From positions 2,947,001-3,011,000 of the forward strand of contig NZ_LT827010.1 of NCBI RefSeq assembly GCF_900119315.1: a stretch of 64,000 bases of DNA. The letters are read 5' to 3'. A program made the translations under genes and the position numbers. Under the pieces are notes generated by a model. The model was not told the DNA's origin, searched no databases, and saw only the letters and a program-made list of their open reading frames with translations. The stretch comes from Actinoplanes sp. SE50/110. Lineage in GTDB: Bacteria; Actinomycetota; Actinomycetes; Mycobacteriales; Micromonosporaceae. This document shows, in pieces, positions 40,545 through 49,589 of this stretch (positions within the stretch are counted from its first letter, which is position 1; each line of letters begins with the position of its first letter).

Positions 40545-42044
40545 ATGGGAGTGACGCTGCGCTGGCGGCACTGGACGCTGCAGTCCCGCCTCGCTCTGGT
40601 GGTCGGCGTGCTCGCCGCGATCGCGCTGCTCGCCGCGAACGTCGCCGGCGTCGTGCTGATCCGCGGCTACCTGCTGGACCGGATCGACAGACAGCTCACC
40701 GGCATGGCCCGGCCGATGGAGTTCGCGACCCCGCCGTCCGGCGGCTTCGTCGCCCGCCGTGGCTTCCGGATCGGCCCCGAGCAGGTGTCCTACCTGTTCG
40801 CCGCCGACGGCACGCTCGACACCGAGAACAGCAGCACGGCCGACCCCGGCAAGCCCGCGGTGCCCACCTTCGAGCAGGTCAGGACGCGCGCCGCCACCCG
40901 GCTGCCCTACACGGTGACCAGCGCCGACGGCACCGACTGGCGGCTGTTCGCGCTCCCGGTCGGCACCAGCGGCAGGTATGTGCTGTTCGGCTCCTCACTG
41001 GACGAGGTGCGGCAGACCACCGGCAAGCTGATCACCATCGACGCCGGGGTGCTGCTGCTCATCCTGGGCCTGCTCGGGCTCGGCGCCGCGTTCGTGGTCC
41101 GGGTCGGTCTGCGCCCGCTCACCGAGATGGAGCACGCCGCCGCGGACATCTCCGGCGGTGACCTGTCGCTGCGGGTGCCGGGCGCGGACCCGCACACCGA
41201 GCCGGGCCGGCTGGGTCTGGCGCTCAACTCGATGCTCACCCGGATCGAGACCGAGGTGACCGCCCGGACCGCGTCCGAGCAGCGGTTGCGGCAGTTCGTC
41301 GCGGACGCCTCGCACGAGCTGCGCACCCCGCTCACCTCGATCCGCGGCTTCGCCGAGCTGTACCGGCGCGGCGGCGCCCCGCCCGGCCCGCGGCTGGACG
41401 AGACGATGAGCCGGATCGAGGCCGAGGCCGGCCGGATGGGTGTGCTGGTCGAGGACCTGCTGATGCTGGCCCGGATGGACCGGCAGCGCACCCTCGACCT
41501 GCGCCCGGTCGACCTGCTGGAGATCGCCGCGGACACCATCCGGGATGCGCGCGCCCGGGTGCCCGAGCGTCCGGTGCTGCTCTCCGGGCTCAGCGACGAC
41601 GCGGACACCTTCGAGCCGGCCACCGTGCTCGGCGACGACCACGGGCTGCGGCAGGTGGCCACCAACCTGGTCGCCAACGCGCTGAACCACACCCCGGCCG
41701 GAACCCGGGTCACCGTCCGGGTCGGGCACACCGTCGCCGGACCCGCCGACGAGGCTGCGGCCTGCTCCGGCTCGATCACTTTCCGTGATGGATTGCCGCT
41801 GGCGGTGCTGGAGGTGGAGGACGACGGCCCCGGCGTGCCGGACGAGCACGCGGCACGGATCTTCGAGCGCCTCTACCGCGCGGACGCCAGCCGGAACCGC
41901 GGCAAGGGCGGTGGTTCCGGGCTCGGCCTGGCCATCGTGGCGGCGATCGTGCACGGCCACGGCGGCTGGGTGGAGCTGCACCACACGCCCGGCGGCGGCG
42001 CCACCTTCCGGGTACTGCTCCCGTCGATCGGTGACGCGCCGTGA
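40545..42044 (+). CDS. Sensor histidine kinase
   Basis: 499 residues. Two membrane helices (about 19-40 and 164-187) enclose an extracellular sensor domain of about 120 residues. A HAMP linker (RVGLRPLTEMEHAAADISGG) leads to the H-box FVADASHELRTPLTSIRGFA, then the N-box VATNLVANALNHTP, G1 EVEDDGPGVPDEHAARIFER and G2 GGSGLGLAIVAAIVHGHGGW. It phosphorylates the OmpR regulator encoded upstream. The signal is likely an envelope stress or exported compound. Confidence 0.92.
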   Translation: MGVTLRWRHWTLQSRLALVVGVLAAIALLAANVAGVVLIRGYLLDRIDRQLTGMARPMEFATPPSGGFVARRGFRIGPEQVSYLFAADGTLDTENSSTADPGKPAVPTFEQVRTRAATRLPYTVTSADGTDWRLFALPVGTSGRYVLFGSSLDEVRQTTGKLITIDAGVLLLILGLLGLGAAFVVRVGLRPLTEMEHAAADISGGDLSLRVPGADPHTEPGRLGLALNSMLTRIETEVTARTASEQRLRQFVADASHELRTPLTSIRGFAELYRRGGAPPGPRLDETMSRIEAEAGRMGVLVEDLLMLARMDRQRTLDLRPVDLLEIAADTIRDARARVPERPVLLSGLSDDADTFEPATVLGDDHGLRQVATNLVANALNHTPAGTRVTVRVGHTVAGPADEAAACSGSITFRDGLPLAVLEVEDDGPGVPDEHAARIFERLYRADASRNRGKGGGSGLGLAIVAAIVHGHGGWVELHHTPGGGATFRVLLPSIGDAP

Positions 42045-42109
42045 GATTCTGAGCTGGCTCCGAGGTTGCGCCGAATCTCCTCCCAGGCCGCGCCACCAGA
42101 GTGACGGCC

Positions 42110-43339
42110 ATGAAGGTACGCCTGAGCCGCCACCCGTCCCTGGTGGTCAACGCCGTGATCGGCGTCGTGCTCGTCGCCGGTGCCATCACGGTGTACGAGA
42201 CATTCTCCTCCTCCGACGCCGGCGCGACGGCCGCCGCGGCCTCCGACCGGACGGTGTCGGTCCAGCAGGGCACGGTCACCAGGACGGTGACCGCGGACGG
42301 CACCGTGGAGAGTGCCAGCACCGCGAGCGCCAGCTTCGAGACCAGCGGAACGGTCACCGAGATCGACGTCAAGGTGGGTGACCGGGTCAGGAAGGGCCAG
42401 GTGCTGGCGAAGGTCGACCCGGCCGCGGCGAAGCGGGCGCTGGCCGAGGCGCAGGCGAACCTGGATGCCGCGAACGACGCGTGGGACCGCGCCCAGACCG
42501 CCGGCTCCGACACCACCGACGCGGAGAACTCGGTCACCACGGCCAAGCTCGCGGTCACCGACGCGGCCGCCGGGGTCGCCGGGACCACGCTGAAGGCGCC
42601 GATGGCGGGGACGGTCACCTCGGTGGCCGGCACCGTCGGCAGTTCCGCCGCCGGCACCGGCTCGTCGTCGTCCTCGTCGTCGCAAGGCGGTGGCGGTTCA
42701 CCCGGCGGCGGGGGCACCACCTCGTCCTCGTCGTCCTCGTCCGCCGGCTTCGTCGAGATCGCCGACCTGAGCAGGATGCAGGTCAGCGCGAGCTTCGCCG
42801 AGGCGGACGCGACCAGGCTGAAGGAGAAGCAGGCCGGCACGGTCACCTGGAACGCGCTCAGCGGCACCAGCGAGACCGCCGAAGTGACCGCGATCGACCC
42901 GGCCGGCACCACCTCGAACAGCGTCGTCACCTACGGCGTGACGCTGACCCTGGACAGGGTGCCGGCCGGCGCGAAGGTCGGCCAGACCGTCTCGGTGGTG
43001 GTCACCACCGGCTCCAGGGCGAACGTCCTCATGGTCAACTCGGCGGCGATCACCACGGTCGGCAACCGGCACACGGTCACCGTGGTCGCGAACGGCGTCA
43101 CGGAGACCCGCCCGGTGGAGATCGGGCTGGAGGGCGACTCGGCCACCGAGATCACCTCCGGGCTCGCCGCGGGCGAGCAGGTCACCGTAAAGATCACCTC
43201 GACCAGCGCCGGTTCCGGCAACCAGGGGGGCTTTCCGGGCGGCGGCGCCGGTTTCCCCGGCGGCGGCGGCAACTTCGGCGGCGGCGGCAACTTCGGCGGC
43301 GGCATCGGGGCCCGCGCCGGCGGCGGGGCCGGCCGATGA
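42110..43339 (+). CDS. HlyD/MFP-type export adaptor protein 2
   Basis: 409 residues from ATG 42110; GTG 42101 (three codons longer) is an alternative. Membrane helix SLVVNAVIGVVLVAGAITVY; half-motifs GTVTEIDVKVGDRVRKGQVL and TLKAPMAGTVTSVAGTVGSS around a short helical hairpin. Two Ser/Gly-rich strings and a C-terminal Gly/Phe-rich tail (FPGGGGNFGGGGNFGGGIGA) are notable. It overlaps the ATPase gene by ATGA. With the next two genes it forms a MacAB-like export machine. Confidence 0.88.
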   Translation: MKVRLSRHPSLVVNAVIGVVLVAGAITVYETFSSSDAGATAAAASDRTVSVQQGTVTRTVTADGTVESASTASASFETSGTVTEIDVKVGDRVRKGQVLAKVDPAAAKRALAEAQANLDAANDAWDRAQTAGSDTTDAENSVTTAKLAVTDAAAGVAGTTLKAPMAGTVTSVAGTVGSSAAGTGSSSSSSSQGGGGSPGGGGTTSSSSSSSAGFVEIADLSRMQVSASFAEADATRLKEKQAGTVTWNALSGTSETAEVTAIDPAGTTSNSVVTYGVTLTLDRVPAGAKVGQTVSVVVTTGSRANVLMVNSAAITTVGNRHTVTVVANGVTETRPVEIGLEGDSATEITSGLAAGEQVTVKITSTSAGSGNQGGFPGGGAGFPGGGGNFGGGGNFGGGIGARAGGGAGR

Positions 43340-44190
43340 GCCGTCCGGTCCTCGAGGTGCAGAACCTCAAGAAGATCTACGGTACGGGCGAGGCCACCGT
43401 GCACGCGCTGCGCGGGGTGTCGATGACCGTGCACCGCGGCGACTACGTGGCGATCATGGGGTCGTCCGGCTCCGGCAAGTCGACCCTGATGAACATCCTG
43501 GGCGCGCTGGACATCCCCACCGTCGGATCGTACAAACTGGACGGCGTCGAGGTGGGCACGCTCTCCGACGCGCAGCTGGCGCTGGCCCGCAACCGGCTCA
43601 TCGGGTTCATCTTCCAGGCGTTCAACCTCATTCCCCGAGCGACGGCGGTGGCCAACGTCGAGCTTCCCCTCGCGTACGCCGGGGTGAAATCCGGAGAGCG
43701 GCGCCGCCGCGCGATGGCCGCCCTGGACATCGTCGGTCTCGCGGACCGCGCCGACCACGAGCCCAACCAGCTCTCCGGTGGCCAGCAGCAGCGCGTCGCG
43801 GTGGCCCGGGCGTTGGTCACCGAGCCGGCCCTGCTGCTCGCCGACGAGCCCACCGGCAACCTGGACAGCAGGTCCACCGACGACGTGCTGCAGGTCTTCG
43901 ACGACCTGAGCGCGGCCGGCCGGACCATCGTGATCATCACGCACGAGGACGAGGTCGGCGCCCGTGCCAAACGCCTCGTCCGGCTGGTCGACGGGGCGAT
44001 CGTGACCGACGTCCGGCAGTCCCCGATCGACCTGCCGCCGGTCGGCGCGGTGGCCGCGCACGCCGGGGTACGGGGGGTGGCCGCCGGTCACCCGCCGGCC
44101 GGGCAGGCCGTCGCGGCGCGCGCGAACGGCACCGCGACCACCTATGGCCGGCCGGCCGCGGACCGGAGCGGGGGGCGGCACACCGCATGA
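43336..44190 (+). CDS. MacB-type ABC transporter ATPase
   Basis: 284 residues. Walker A GSSGSGKST, Q-loop IGFIFQAFNLIPRATAVANV (typical of the LolD/MacB branch), signature LSGGQQQR, Walker B ALLLADEPTGNLDS and switch His in IITHEDEVG. It carries an extra ~50-residue Ala/Gly-rich C-terminal tail. ATGA overlaps on both sides. It powers the permease encoded next. Confidence 0.93.
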   Translation: MSRPVLEVQNLKKIYGTGEATVHALRGVSMTVHRGDYVAIMGSSGSGKSTLMNILGALDIPTVGSYKLDGVEVGTLSDAQLALARNRLIGFIFQAFNLIPRATAVANVELPLAYAGVKSGERRRRAMAALDIVGLADRADHEPNQLSGGQQQRVAVARALVTEPALLLADEPTGNLDSRSTDDVLQVFDDLSAAGRTIVIITHEDEVGARAKRLVRLVDGAIVTDVRQSPIDLPPVGAVAAHAGVRGVAAGHPPAGQAVAARANGTATTYGRPAADRSGGRHTA

Positions 44191-45428
44191 ACTTCTTCGA
44201 GGTGGTCCGGTTCTCGCTGCGCGGGTTGTCGGCGAACAAGTTGCGGTCCTCGCTCACCATGCTCGGCATCCTGATCGGTGTGGCCGCGGTGATCCTGCTG
44301 GTCGCGGTCGGCAACGGCTCGGCCAAGGCGATCAGCGACCGGATCGAGGCGCTGGGCACCGACACGATTACCGTGATGAGCACCGGCCGGGGCGGGTCGA
44401 GCAGCACCGCGCTCACCAGGCCGATGGCCGACGCCCTGGTCAACTCGGAGCTGGCCCCGGACATCAAGTCGGTGTCACCGGTGGTCAGCGCCTCCTCGGC
44501 GACCATGACCTACGAGGGCACCGACCACTCGGTGAGCACCTTCGTCGGCACCGTGCCGACCTGGTTCGGCGCCTCCAGCACCCCGGTGGAGAAGGGCGCG
44601 GCGTTCACCGCCGACGACGTCGCCCAGGGGCGCCGGGTCGTGGTGATCGGACAGACCGTGGCCGAGGAACTGTTTCCCGGCGTCGATCCGATCGACAGGC
44701 AGGTCACCGTGAGCGGCGCGCTGTTCACCGTGATCGGGGTGCTCAAGGAGAAGAGCTCGACCGGTTTCCAGGACGCCAACGACACCGCGGTCGCCCCGCT
44801 CACCGCGGTGCAGCAGGTGCTCTCCGGCTACGGCGCGCTCACCTCGATCATCGTCGAGGCCAACGACCCCGGCAGGGTGAACCTGGTGCAGAGCGAGGTC
44901 GCCACGATCCTCGACCAGAAGCTCGGCGTGAAGTCGTCGACCACCGCACGGACGTCCGGCGGTAGAACCAACGGCACGGGCAGCGGTACGCCGTACCGGA
45001 TCCAGAACGCCTCGTCGCTGCTGGAGACCCAGACCGCGACCGCCGACACGTTCACCACCCTGCTGGGCGCGGTGGCCGCGATCAGTCTGCTGGTCGGCGG
45101 CATCGGCATCACCAACATCATGCTGGTCACGGTGACCGAGCGGACCCGGGAGATCGGCATCCGCAAGGCGCTCGGCGCCCCTCGCCGGGTGATCCTGACC
45201 CAGTTCCTGATCGAGGCCACCCTGCTGAGCGTGCTCGGCGGCGCCCTCGGCGTGGCGGCCGCGCTGATCGGCAGCCACTTCACGATCGTCGGCGTGAAAC
45301 CGGTGATCGTGCCCAGTTCGATCGGGCTCGCCGTCGGGGTGTCCATCGCGATCGGGCTGTTCTTCGGCGGCCTGCCCGCCGCCCGCGCCGCCCGCCTGCG
45401 TCCCATCGACGCGCTGCGCTACGAGTGA
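44187..45428 (+). CDS. MacB/FtsX-type ABC permease
   Basis: 413 residues. An N-terminal helix (RSSLTMLGILIGVAAVILLV) and a large extracytoplasmic MacB_PCD domain are followed by three C-terminal helices (LLGAVAAISLLVGGIGITNI and onward). The coupling segment is VTERTREIGIRKALGAPRRV. Members export peptides, lipids or antibiotics by mechanotransmission. Ends LRPIDALRYE, the standard tail. Confidence 0.93.
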   Translation: MNFFEVVRFSLRGLSANKLRSSLTMLGILIGVAAVILLVAVGNGSAKAISDRIEALGTDTITVMSTGRGGSSSTALTRPMADALVNSELAPDIKSVSPVVSASSATMTYEGTDHSVSTFVGTVPTWFGASSTPVEKGAAFTADDVAQGRRVVVIGQTVAEELFPGVDPIDRQVTVSGALFTVIGVLKEKSSTGFQDANDTAVAPLTAVQQVLSGYGALTSIIVEANDPGRVNLVQSEVATILDQKLGVKSSTTARTSGGRTNGTGSGTPYRIQNASSLLETQTATADTFTTLLGAVAAISLLVGGIGITNIMLVTVTERTREIGIRKALGAPRRVILTQFLIEATLLSVLGGALGVAAALIGSHFTIVGVKPVIVPSSIGLAVGVSIAIGLFFGGLPAARAARLRPIDALRYE

Positions 45429-45438
45429 GGACTCACCA

Positions 45439-46035
45439 GTGAACCGGATGAACGACGAGACCGCCGTGCTGCCGACCATCCCGGCGCCGGACGCCGACCC
45501 GGCCGGGCCCGGCGACGACGACAACGAGGGCCTGGCCGAGGAACTCGCCGCGGCCGCCCCCCGGCAGTGGTGGAACCGGGGGACGATCGGGCTGGGGGCG
45601 GCCGTGCTGCTGATGGGCGGCTTCCTCGGCGGCGTCTACGCGCAGCGGGAGTGGGGCCCGAAGACGAACGCGACCTCGGGCTTCCCGGGCCCCGGCGGCC
45701 GCTTTCCGGGCGGGCTGAGTGCCAGCGGCTTCCCCGGCGGCGGCTTCGGCCAGGGCGGCACCGGCCGGGGCGGGACGGGGACCGGTGGCACCGGCACCGC
45801 GGCGGCCGCGGCCGACACGACCGGCACGGTGAAGCTGGTCAGCGGCACCACGATCTACGTGCAGACCGCGGACGGCACGGTGGTCACGGTCAACACCGAC
45901 GGGAAGACCACCGTGTCCGCGGCGAAGAAGGCAAAGCTGGCCGACGTCAAGGCCGGCGACGCGATCACCGTCCGGGGCGAGGCCGGTACCGACGGCGCGG
46001 TCGCCGCCACATCCGTCATCACGCAGCACAAGTGA
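45439..46035 (+). CDS. Membrane-anchored DUF5666-like protein
   Basis: 198 residues from GTG 45439. An acidic cytosolic start, one membrane helix (GTIGLGAAVLLMGGFLGGVY), a Gly/Phe-rich linker (FPGPGGRFPGGLSASGFPGG), and a C-terminal OB-like beta domain (GTVKLVSGTTIYVQTADGTV then ADVKAGDAITVRGEAGTDG). This type of domain occurs next to MacB-type exporters. It is the last gene of the export cluster. Confidence 0.75.
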   Translation: MNRMNDETAVLPTIPAPDADPAGPGDDDNEGLAEELAAAAPRQWWNRGTIGLGAAVLLMGGFLGGVYAQREWGPKTNATSGFPGPGGRFPGGLSASGFPGGGFGQGGTGRGGTGTGGTGTAAAAADTTGTVKLVSGTTIYVQTADGTVVTVNTDGKTTVSAAKKAKLADVKAGDAITVRGEAGTDGAVAATSVITQHK

Positions 46036-46046
46036 CGAACCACCCA

Positions 46047-46076
46047 TTGAAGATCGCGGCTCTCTCTCCCTAGGCT
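46047..46076 (+). promoter_or_regulatory. Promoter of the second LAL regulator
   Basis: TTGAAG (46047-46052), an 18-bp spacer, then TAGGCT (46071-46076), with the GTG start at 46095. Confidence 0.5.
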
Positions 46077-46094
46077 GAGCCCAGCTCAGACCTA

Positions 46095-49016
46095 GTGCGT
46101 ACCCGGAACCCGGCCGAGTGCGAGGCGAGGTCAGGAGTGTGGCCGGCAGCGGGCGCGAAACGCTCGCACACCGGTGTTGATGGGGGCGTTCCGCGGACGC
46201 TGCCAGGCGCGCTCCTGGCCACGCCGCAGCCCCGGTCGGCTTCCGGGCACGGACTAGGGGGTGGCGCGTTGGGGCGCGACTCGCCGATTCTGTTCGGCCG
46301 GGCGGGACTGCTCGCGGAGATCGACGTGCGGCTCGCCGTGGGCGGCGGAGTGGCGCTCTGCGGTCCGCCCGGCATCGGGCGCACGGCGCTGCTCGACGCG
46401 GTCGCCGAGCAGGCGGTGGCCCGCGGTGAGCTGCTGTTGCGGCTGCGGCCGGCCCGGGGCGAGCGGACCCTGGCGTACGCCGGGGTCGCCGACCTCGTCC
46501 GGCAGGTCCCGCCGGACGTCGTCGCGGCCCTCCCGCCGGCCGCCCGGCACGCGATCGCCGGCCTGCGGCAGGGTCGGCCACCGCGCTCCGGCGCGCCCGC
46601 CCCGGCCCGCCGGCTGCTGCTGGCCACCCTGCTCGCGCACTGCTCCCGGCTCGCCCCGGTGCTGCTGGTCCTCGACGACGTGCAGTGGCTGGACCCGGAG
46701 TCGGCCGCGCTGATCACCTTCGCGATGCGCCGTCGCCCCGGCTCCCGGGTCCGCGCGCTGACCGCCGAGCGCCGCCCCGACCCGGCCGGCCGGCGGCGCG
46801 CGGCCCGGCTCTGCCCGGCGCCGGTCACCGAGCTCACCGTGCCGCCGCTCGCCCCGGACGACCTGACCGCCATGCTGGAGGCCCGCGGCCTGCCCTGCCG
46901 CACCGCCAGCCGGTTGCACACGGCGAGCGCCGGCAACCCGTTCCTGGCCCTGGCACTGGGCAGCACCGGCGCGGACGGCCCGGCCTGGCGTCCGGCCCCG
47001 CTGCCCGAGGCGGCCCGCGACCTGGCCCGTGAGCTGCTCACCGGCCTGCCCGCGGAGGCGATCGCCACCCTGCTGACCGCGGCGCTGGCCACCGACCCGA
47101 CACGCACCCTGCTGCTGCGGGCCGGCCGCGACGACGCCGCCCGGGAGCTGCGGCTGGCCGAGGCGGCCGGGGTGGTGCAGCTGACCGGGGAGGCGATCCG
47201 GTTCACCCCGCCGCTGATCGCCCAGGTGCTCGTCGAGGAGACGGAGGCGGCGCAGCGTACCCGCCAGCACGCCGCCCTCGCCGAGGCCGCGCTGGACCCG
47301 GTCGAGGCGCTGCGGCATCGCGCCCTGCGCAGCGCCCGCCCGGACGCGGCCGGCGCCCGGCGGCTGGCCGAGGCCGCCGCCCAGTGCGCCGCGCGTGGCG
47401 CCGACCGCACCGCCGCCGAGCTGTACCTGCTCGCCGCCGACCGCGCGCCATACCCGCTGGCCGCCGAACGCCTGGACTGGCTGGTCACCGCGGCCCGCAC
47501 CGCGCTCACCGGTGGCGCACCGGCGCTGGCCGGCCGGGCCGCCGAGGCGGTGATCGCCGCCGACGCCCCGGCCGGGCACCGGGTCCGGGCCCGGGTCGTG
47601 CTGATCGATCTGGCCGGCCAGGCGCTCGGCGAGATGGGCGAGATGTTCGCCGCGGCCCTGGCCGAGGCCGGCGACGATCCGGCCCTGCTCGCCCCGGTCC
47701 GGCTGCGGCTCACCTGGCAGGCGATGATCACCGGCGAGCCCGACCGGGCGGCCGCCGAGGCGGTCGCCACCGCCGAGATCGCGCACCGGGCCGGCGACGC
47801 CACCAGCGAGGCGATGGCGCTCAGCGGCCTGGCCCAGATCCAGCGGATGCGCGGCGAACCGCGGTGGCGGGAGTCGCTGGCCCGCGCCCTGGCCCTGCCG
47901 GCCTTTCCGGCGCCGGACTGGCTGCACTACGGCCCGCACTACATGGCCGCCCGGTTCGCGCTGATCGACGACCGGCTCGACGAGGCGCGCGCCGAGCTGC
48001 TGCGCCTGCTCGCGGTCGCCGAACACGACCGGATCGGCGAGGCCCGGGTCGAGGTGCTGCGCAGCCTCTCCGAGGTGGCGACCCGGGCGGGCCGCTGCCG
48101 GGAGGCGCTGCGCTACGCCCACCGGGCCGTCCAGGCGGCGCAGGAGGCCGGCCTGAGTCCCGGTCCCACCTGGTACACCGCGGCCGTGGCGGAGCTGGCC
48201 GGCGGCAGTCTCCCGGCCGCCGCCGGGTTCGCCCAGCGTGGCATCCGCGCCTCCGAACAGGAGGGGGACAACCTCTACCTGCGCCGCAACCTGCACGCGC
48301 TGGGCCAGGCCGGGCTGCGGTCCGGGGACACCCGGGCCGGGGTGGCCGCCCTGCGCCGGCTGCGCGACCTGGAGGCCGAGGCCGGCAACTCGGATCCGAT
48401 GATCGTCCGCTGGCACGCCGACCTGGCGGCCGGGCTGGCCGCGCTCGGCGAGCACGTCGAGGCGGCCGAGACCCTGGCCCGCGCCCGCAAAGCCGCCGAA
48501 CAGCTGGGCAGCACCCCGGCGCTGGCCGGCTACCTGGACCGGGCGACCGCGATCGTGCAGTCGGAGAGCGGCCAGGCGGAGTCCGCGGTCGAGTTGTCGA
48601 CCGCCGCCGCCCAGCTGTTCGAGCAGCTGCGCCAGCCGGTCGAGCAGGGGCACGCCCTGCTGGTCGCCGGCGGGGCCGAACGCCGTCGCCGCCGGTACGC
48701 CGCGGCCCGCCTGCTGATCGGCGCGGCGCTGGCCATCTTCATGAACGCGGACGCCCGGCCGTGGGCCGAGGAGACCGAGCGGGCATTGGCCCGCACCGAG
48801 GGCAGCCTGGCGCCCGAGCAGGGACTCACGTCGACCGAGCTGCGGATCGCGGTGATGGTGCGGGACGGGGCCAGCAACCGGGAGATCGCGTCCCGGCTGT
48901 ATCTGAGCGTGAAGACCGTGGAGGCCACCCTGACCCGGGTGTACCGCAAGCTCGGGGTGCGCTCCCGGACGCAACTCTCGTCACGTCTTCAGGTGCTCGA
49001 AGGCGACCCGACGTAA
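46095..49016 (+). CDS. LAL-type LuxR regulator with ATPase domain
   Basis: 973 residues if started at GTG 46095. The first ~58 residues are low-complexity, and a TTG at 46269 just before RDSPILFGRAGLL is an alternative start. P-loop CGPPGIGRTALLD again has Arg for the Walker A Lys; Walker B is VLLVLDDVQWLDPESA. A helical TPR-like middle precedes the C-terminal HTH: LTSTELRIAVMVRDGASNRE then IASRLYLSVKTVEATLTRVY. There is no obvious adjacent target; it follows the export cluster and precedes a small hypothetical gene. Confidence 0.88.
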   Translation: MRTRNPAECEARSGVWPAAGAKRSHTGVDGGVPRTLPGALLATPQPRSASGHGLGGGALGRDSPILFGRAGLLAEIDVRLAVGGGVALCGPPGIGRTALLDAVAEQAVARGELLLRLRPARGERTLAYAGVADLVRQVPPDVVAALPPAARHAIAGLRQGRPPRSGAPAPARRLLLATLLAHCSRLAPVLLVLDDVQWLDPESAALITFAMRRRPGSRVRALTAERRPDPAGRRRAARLCPAPVTELTVPPLAPDDLTAMLEARGLPCRTASRLHTASAGNPFLALALGSTGADGPAWRPAPLPEAARDLARELLTGLPAEAIATLLTAALATDPTRTLLLRAGRDDAARELRLAEAAGVVQLTGEAIRFTPPLIAQVLVEETEAAQRTRQHAALAEAALDPVEALRHRALRSARPDAAGARRLAEAAAQCAARGADRTAAELYLLAADRAPYPLAAERLDWLVTAARTALTGGAPALAGRAAEAVIAADAPAGHRVRARVVLIDLAGQALGEMGEMFAAALAEAGDDPALLAPVRLRLTWQAMITGEPDRAAAEAVATAEIAHRAGDATSEAMALSGLAQIQRMRGEPRWRESLARALALPAFPAPDWLHYGPHYMAARFALIDDRLDEARAELLRLLAVAEHDRIGEARVEVLRSLSEVATRAGRCREALRYAHRAVQAAQEAGLSPGPTWYTAAVAELAGGSLPAAAGFAQRGIRASEQEGDNLYLRRNLHALGQAGLRSGDTRAGVAALRRLRDLEAEAGNSDPMIVRWHADLAAGLAALGEHVEAAETLARARKAAEQLGSTPALAGYLDRATAIVQSESGQAESAVELSTAAAQLFEQLRQPVEQGHALLVAGGAERRRRRYAAARLLIGAALAIFMNADARPWAEETERALARTEGSLAPEQGLTSTELRIAVMVRDGASNREIASRLYLSVKTVEATLTRVYRKLGVRSRTQLSSRLQVLEGDPT

Positions 49017-49155
49017 CAGGTGCCGTGGGTCACTGAGGGTGACGCGGGATACTTTCGACTTTGCGCTTTTACCTGCCGGATTCCCGGATGAAGCAGAGGT
49101 CGGGCAGGGTTGTGGGAGCAGGCTTTCTCCGTCACTGTCCGTTAAGGAGTGCCCG

Positions 49156-49395
49156 ATGCCTACCCTTCGTCAGATCCGTGTCGCCCTCGCCCACCGTCTC
49201 GCCGAGCGCCGTGCCCACCGCCGGTTGAGCGAGGAGCTCGCGGCGTTCCGCACCGCCGCCGAACGGACCGAACTCGATCTCGTGCTGGGGCGGCACACCG
49301 CTGAGGAGACCCGCGCGATCGAGGCCATCCTCAGCCGGCAGGACGCCGAACGGCGCTCTCTCGGCGGCAGCCCCGCGACGGGCGTCGTCCGGTAG
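49156..49395 (+). CDS. Small basic helical hypothetical protein
   Basis: 79 residues; AAGGAG about 6 nt before ATG 49156. Highly charged and predicted helical: RQIRVALAHRLAERRAHRRL then EELAAFRTAAERTELDLVLG. No membrane segment or known domain. The good ribosome site supports it being a gene. Confidence 0.6.
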   Translation: MPTLRQIRVALAHRLAERRAHRRLSEELAAFRTAAERTELDLVLGRHTAEETRAIEAILSRQDAERRSLGGSPATGVVR

Positions 49396-49500
49396 CCGCG
49401 GACCTTCCGGTCGGCCGGCAACCACGGCGGCGCTCGTCGGTACACACTGGACCGTGGGTCATCATGCCCGCTCGGGACCGTCCCCGGAGCGTGCCGGCCC

Positions 49501-49553
49501 CCGACGATCGCCCCGGGCGCCCCCACGGCGCCGGGGGCGATCCCGTCGTCGGG
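49501..49553. terminator. Long GC hairpin downstream of terC
   Basis: GATCGCCCCGGGCGCC (49506-49521) pairs with GGCGCCGGGGGCGATC (49527-49542) with one mismatch, and outer CCGACGA/TCGTCGG extend it. It lies about 40 bp beyond the stop of terC on the minus strand. Confidence 0.65.
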
Positions 49554-49589
49554 TCCGGCCCGGGCCTTTTCCCTCCCGGGGCGGCGCCG

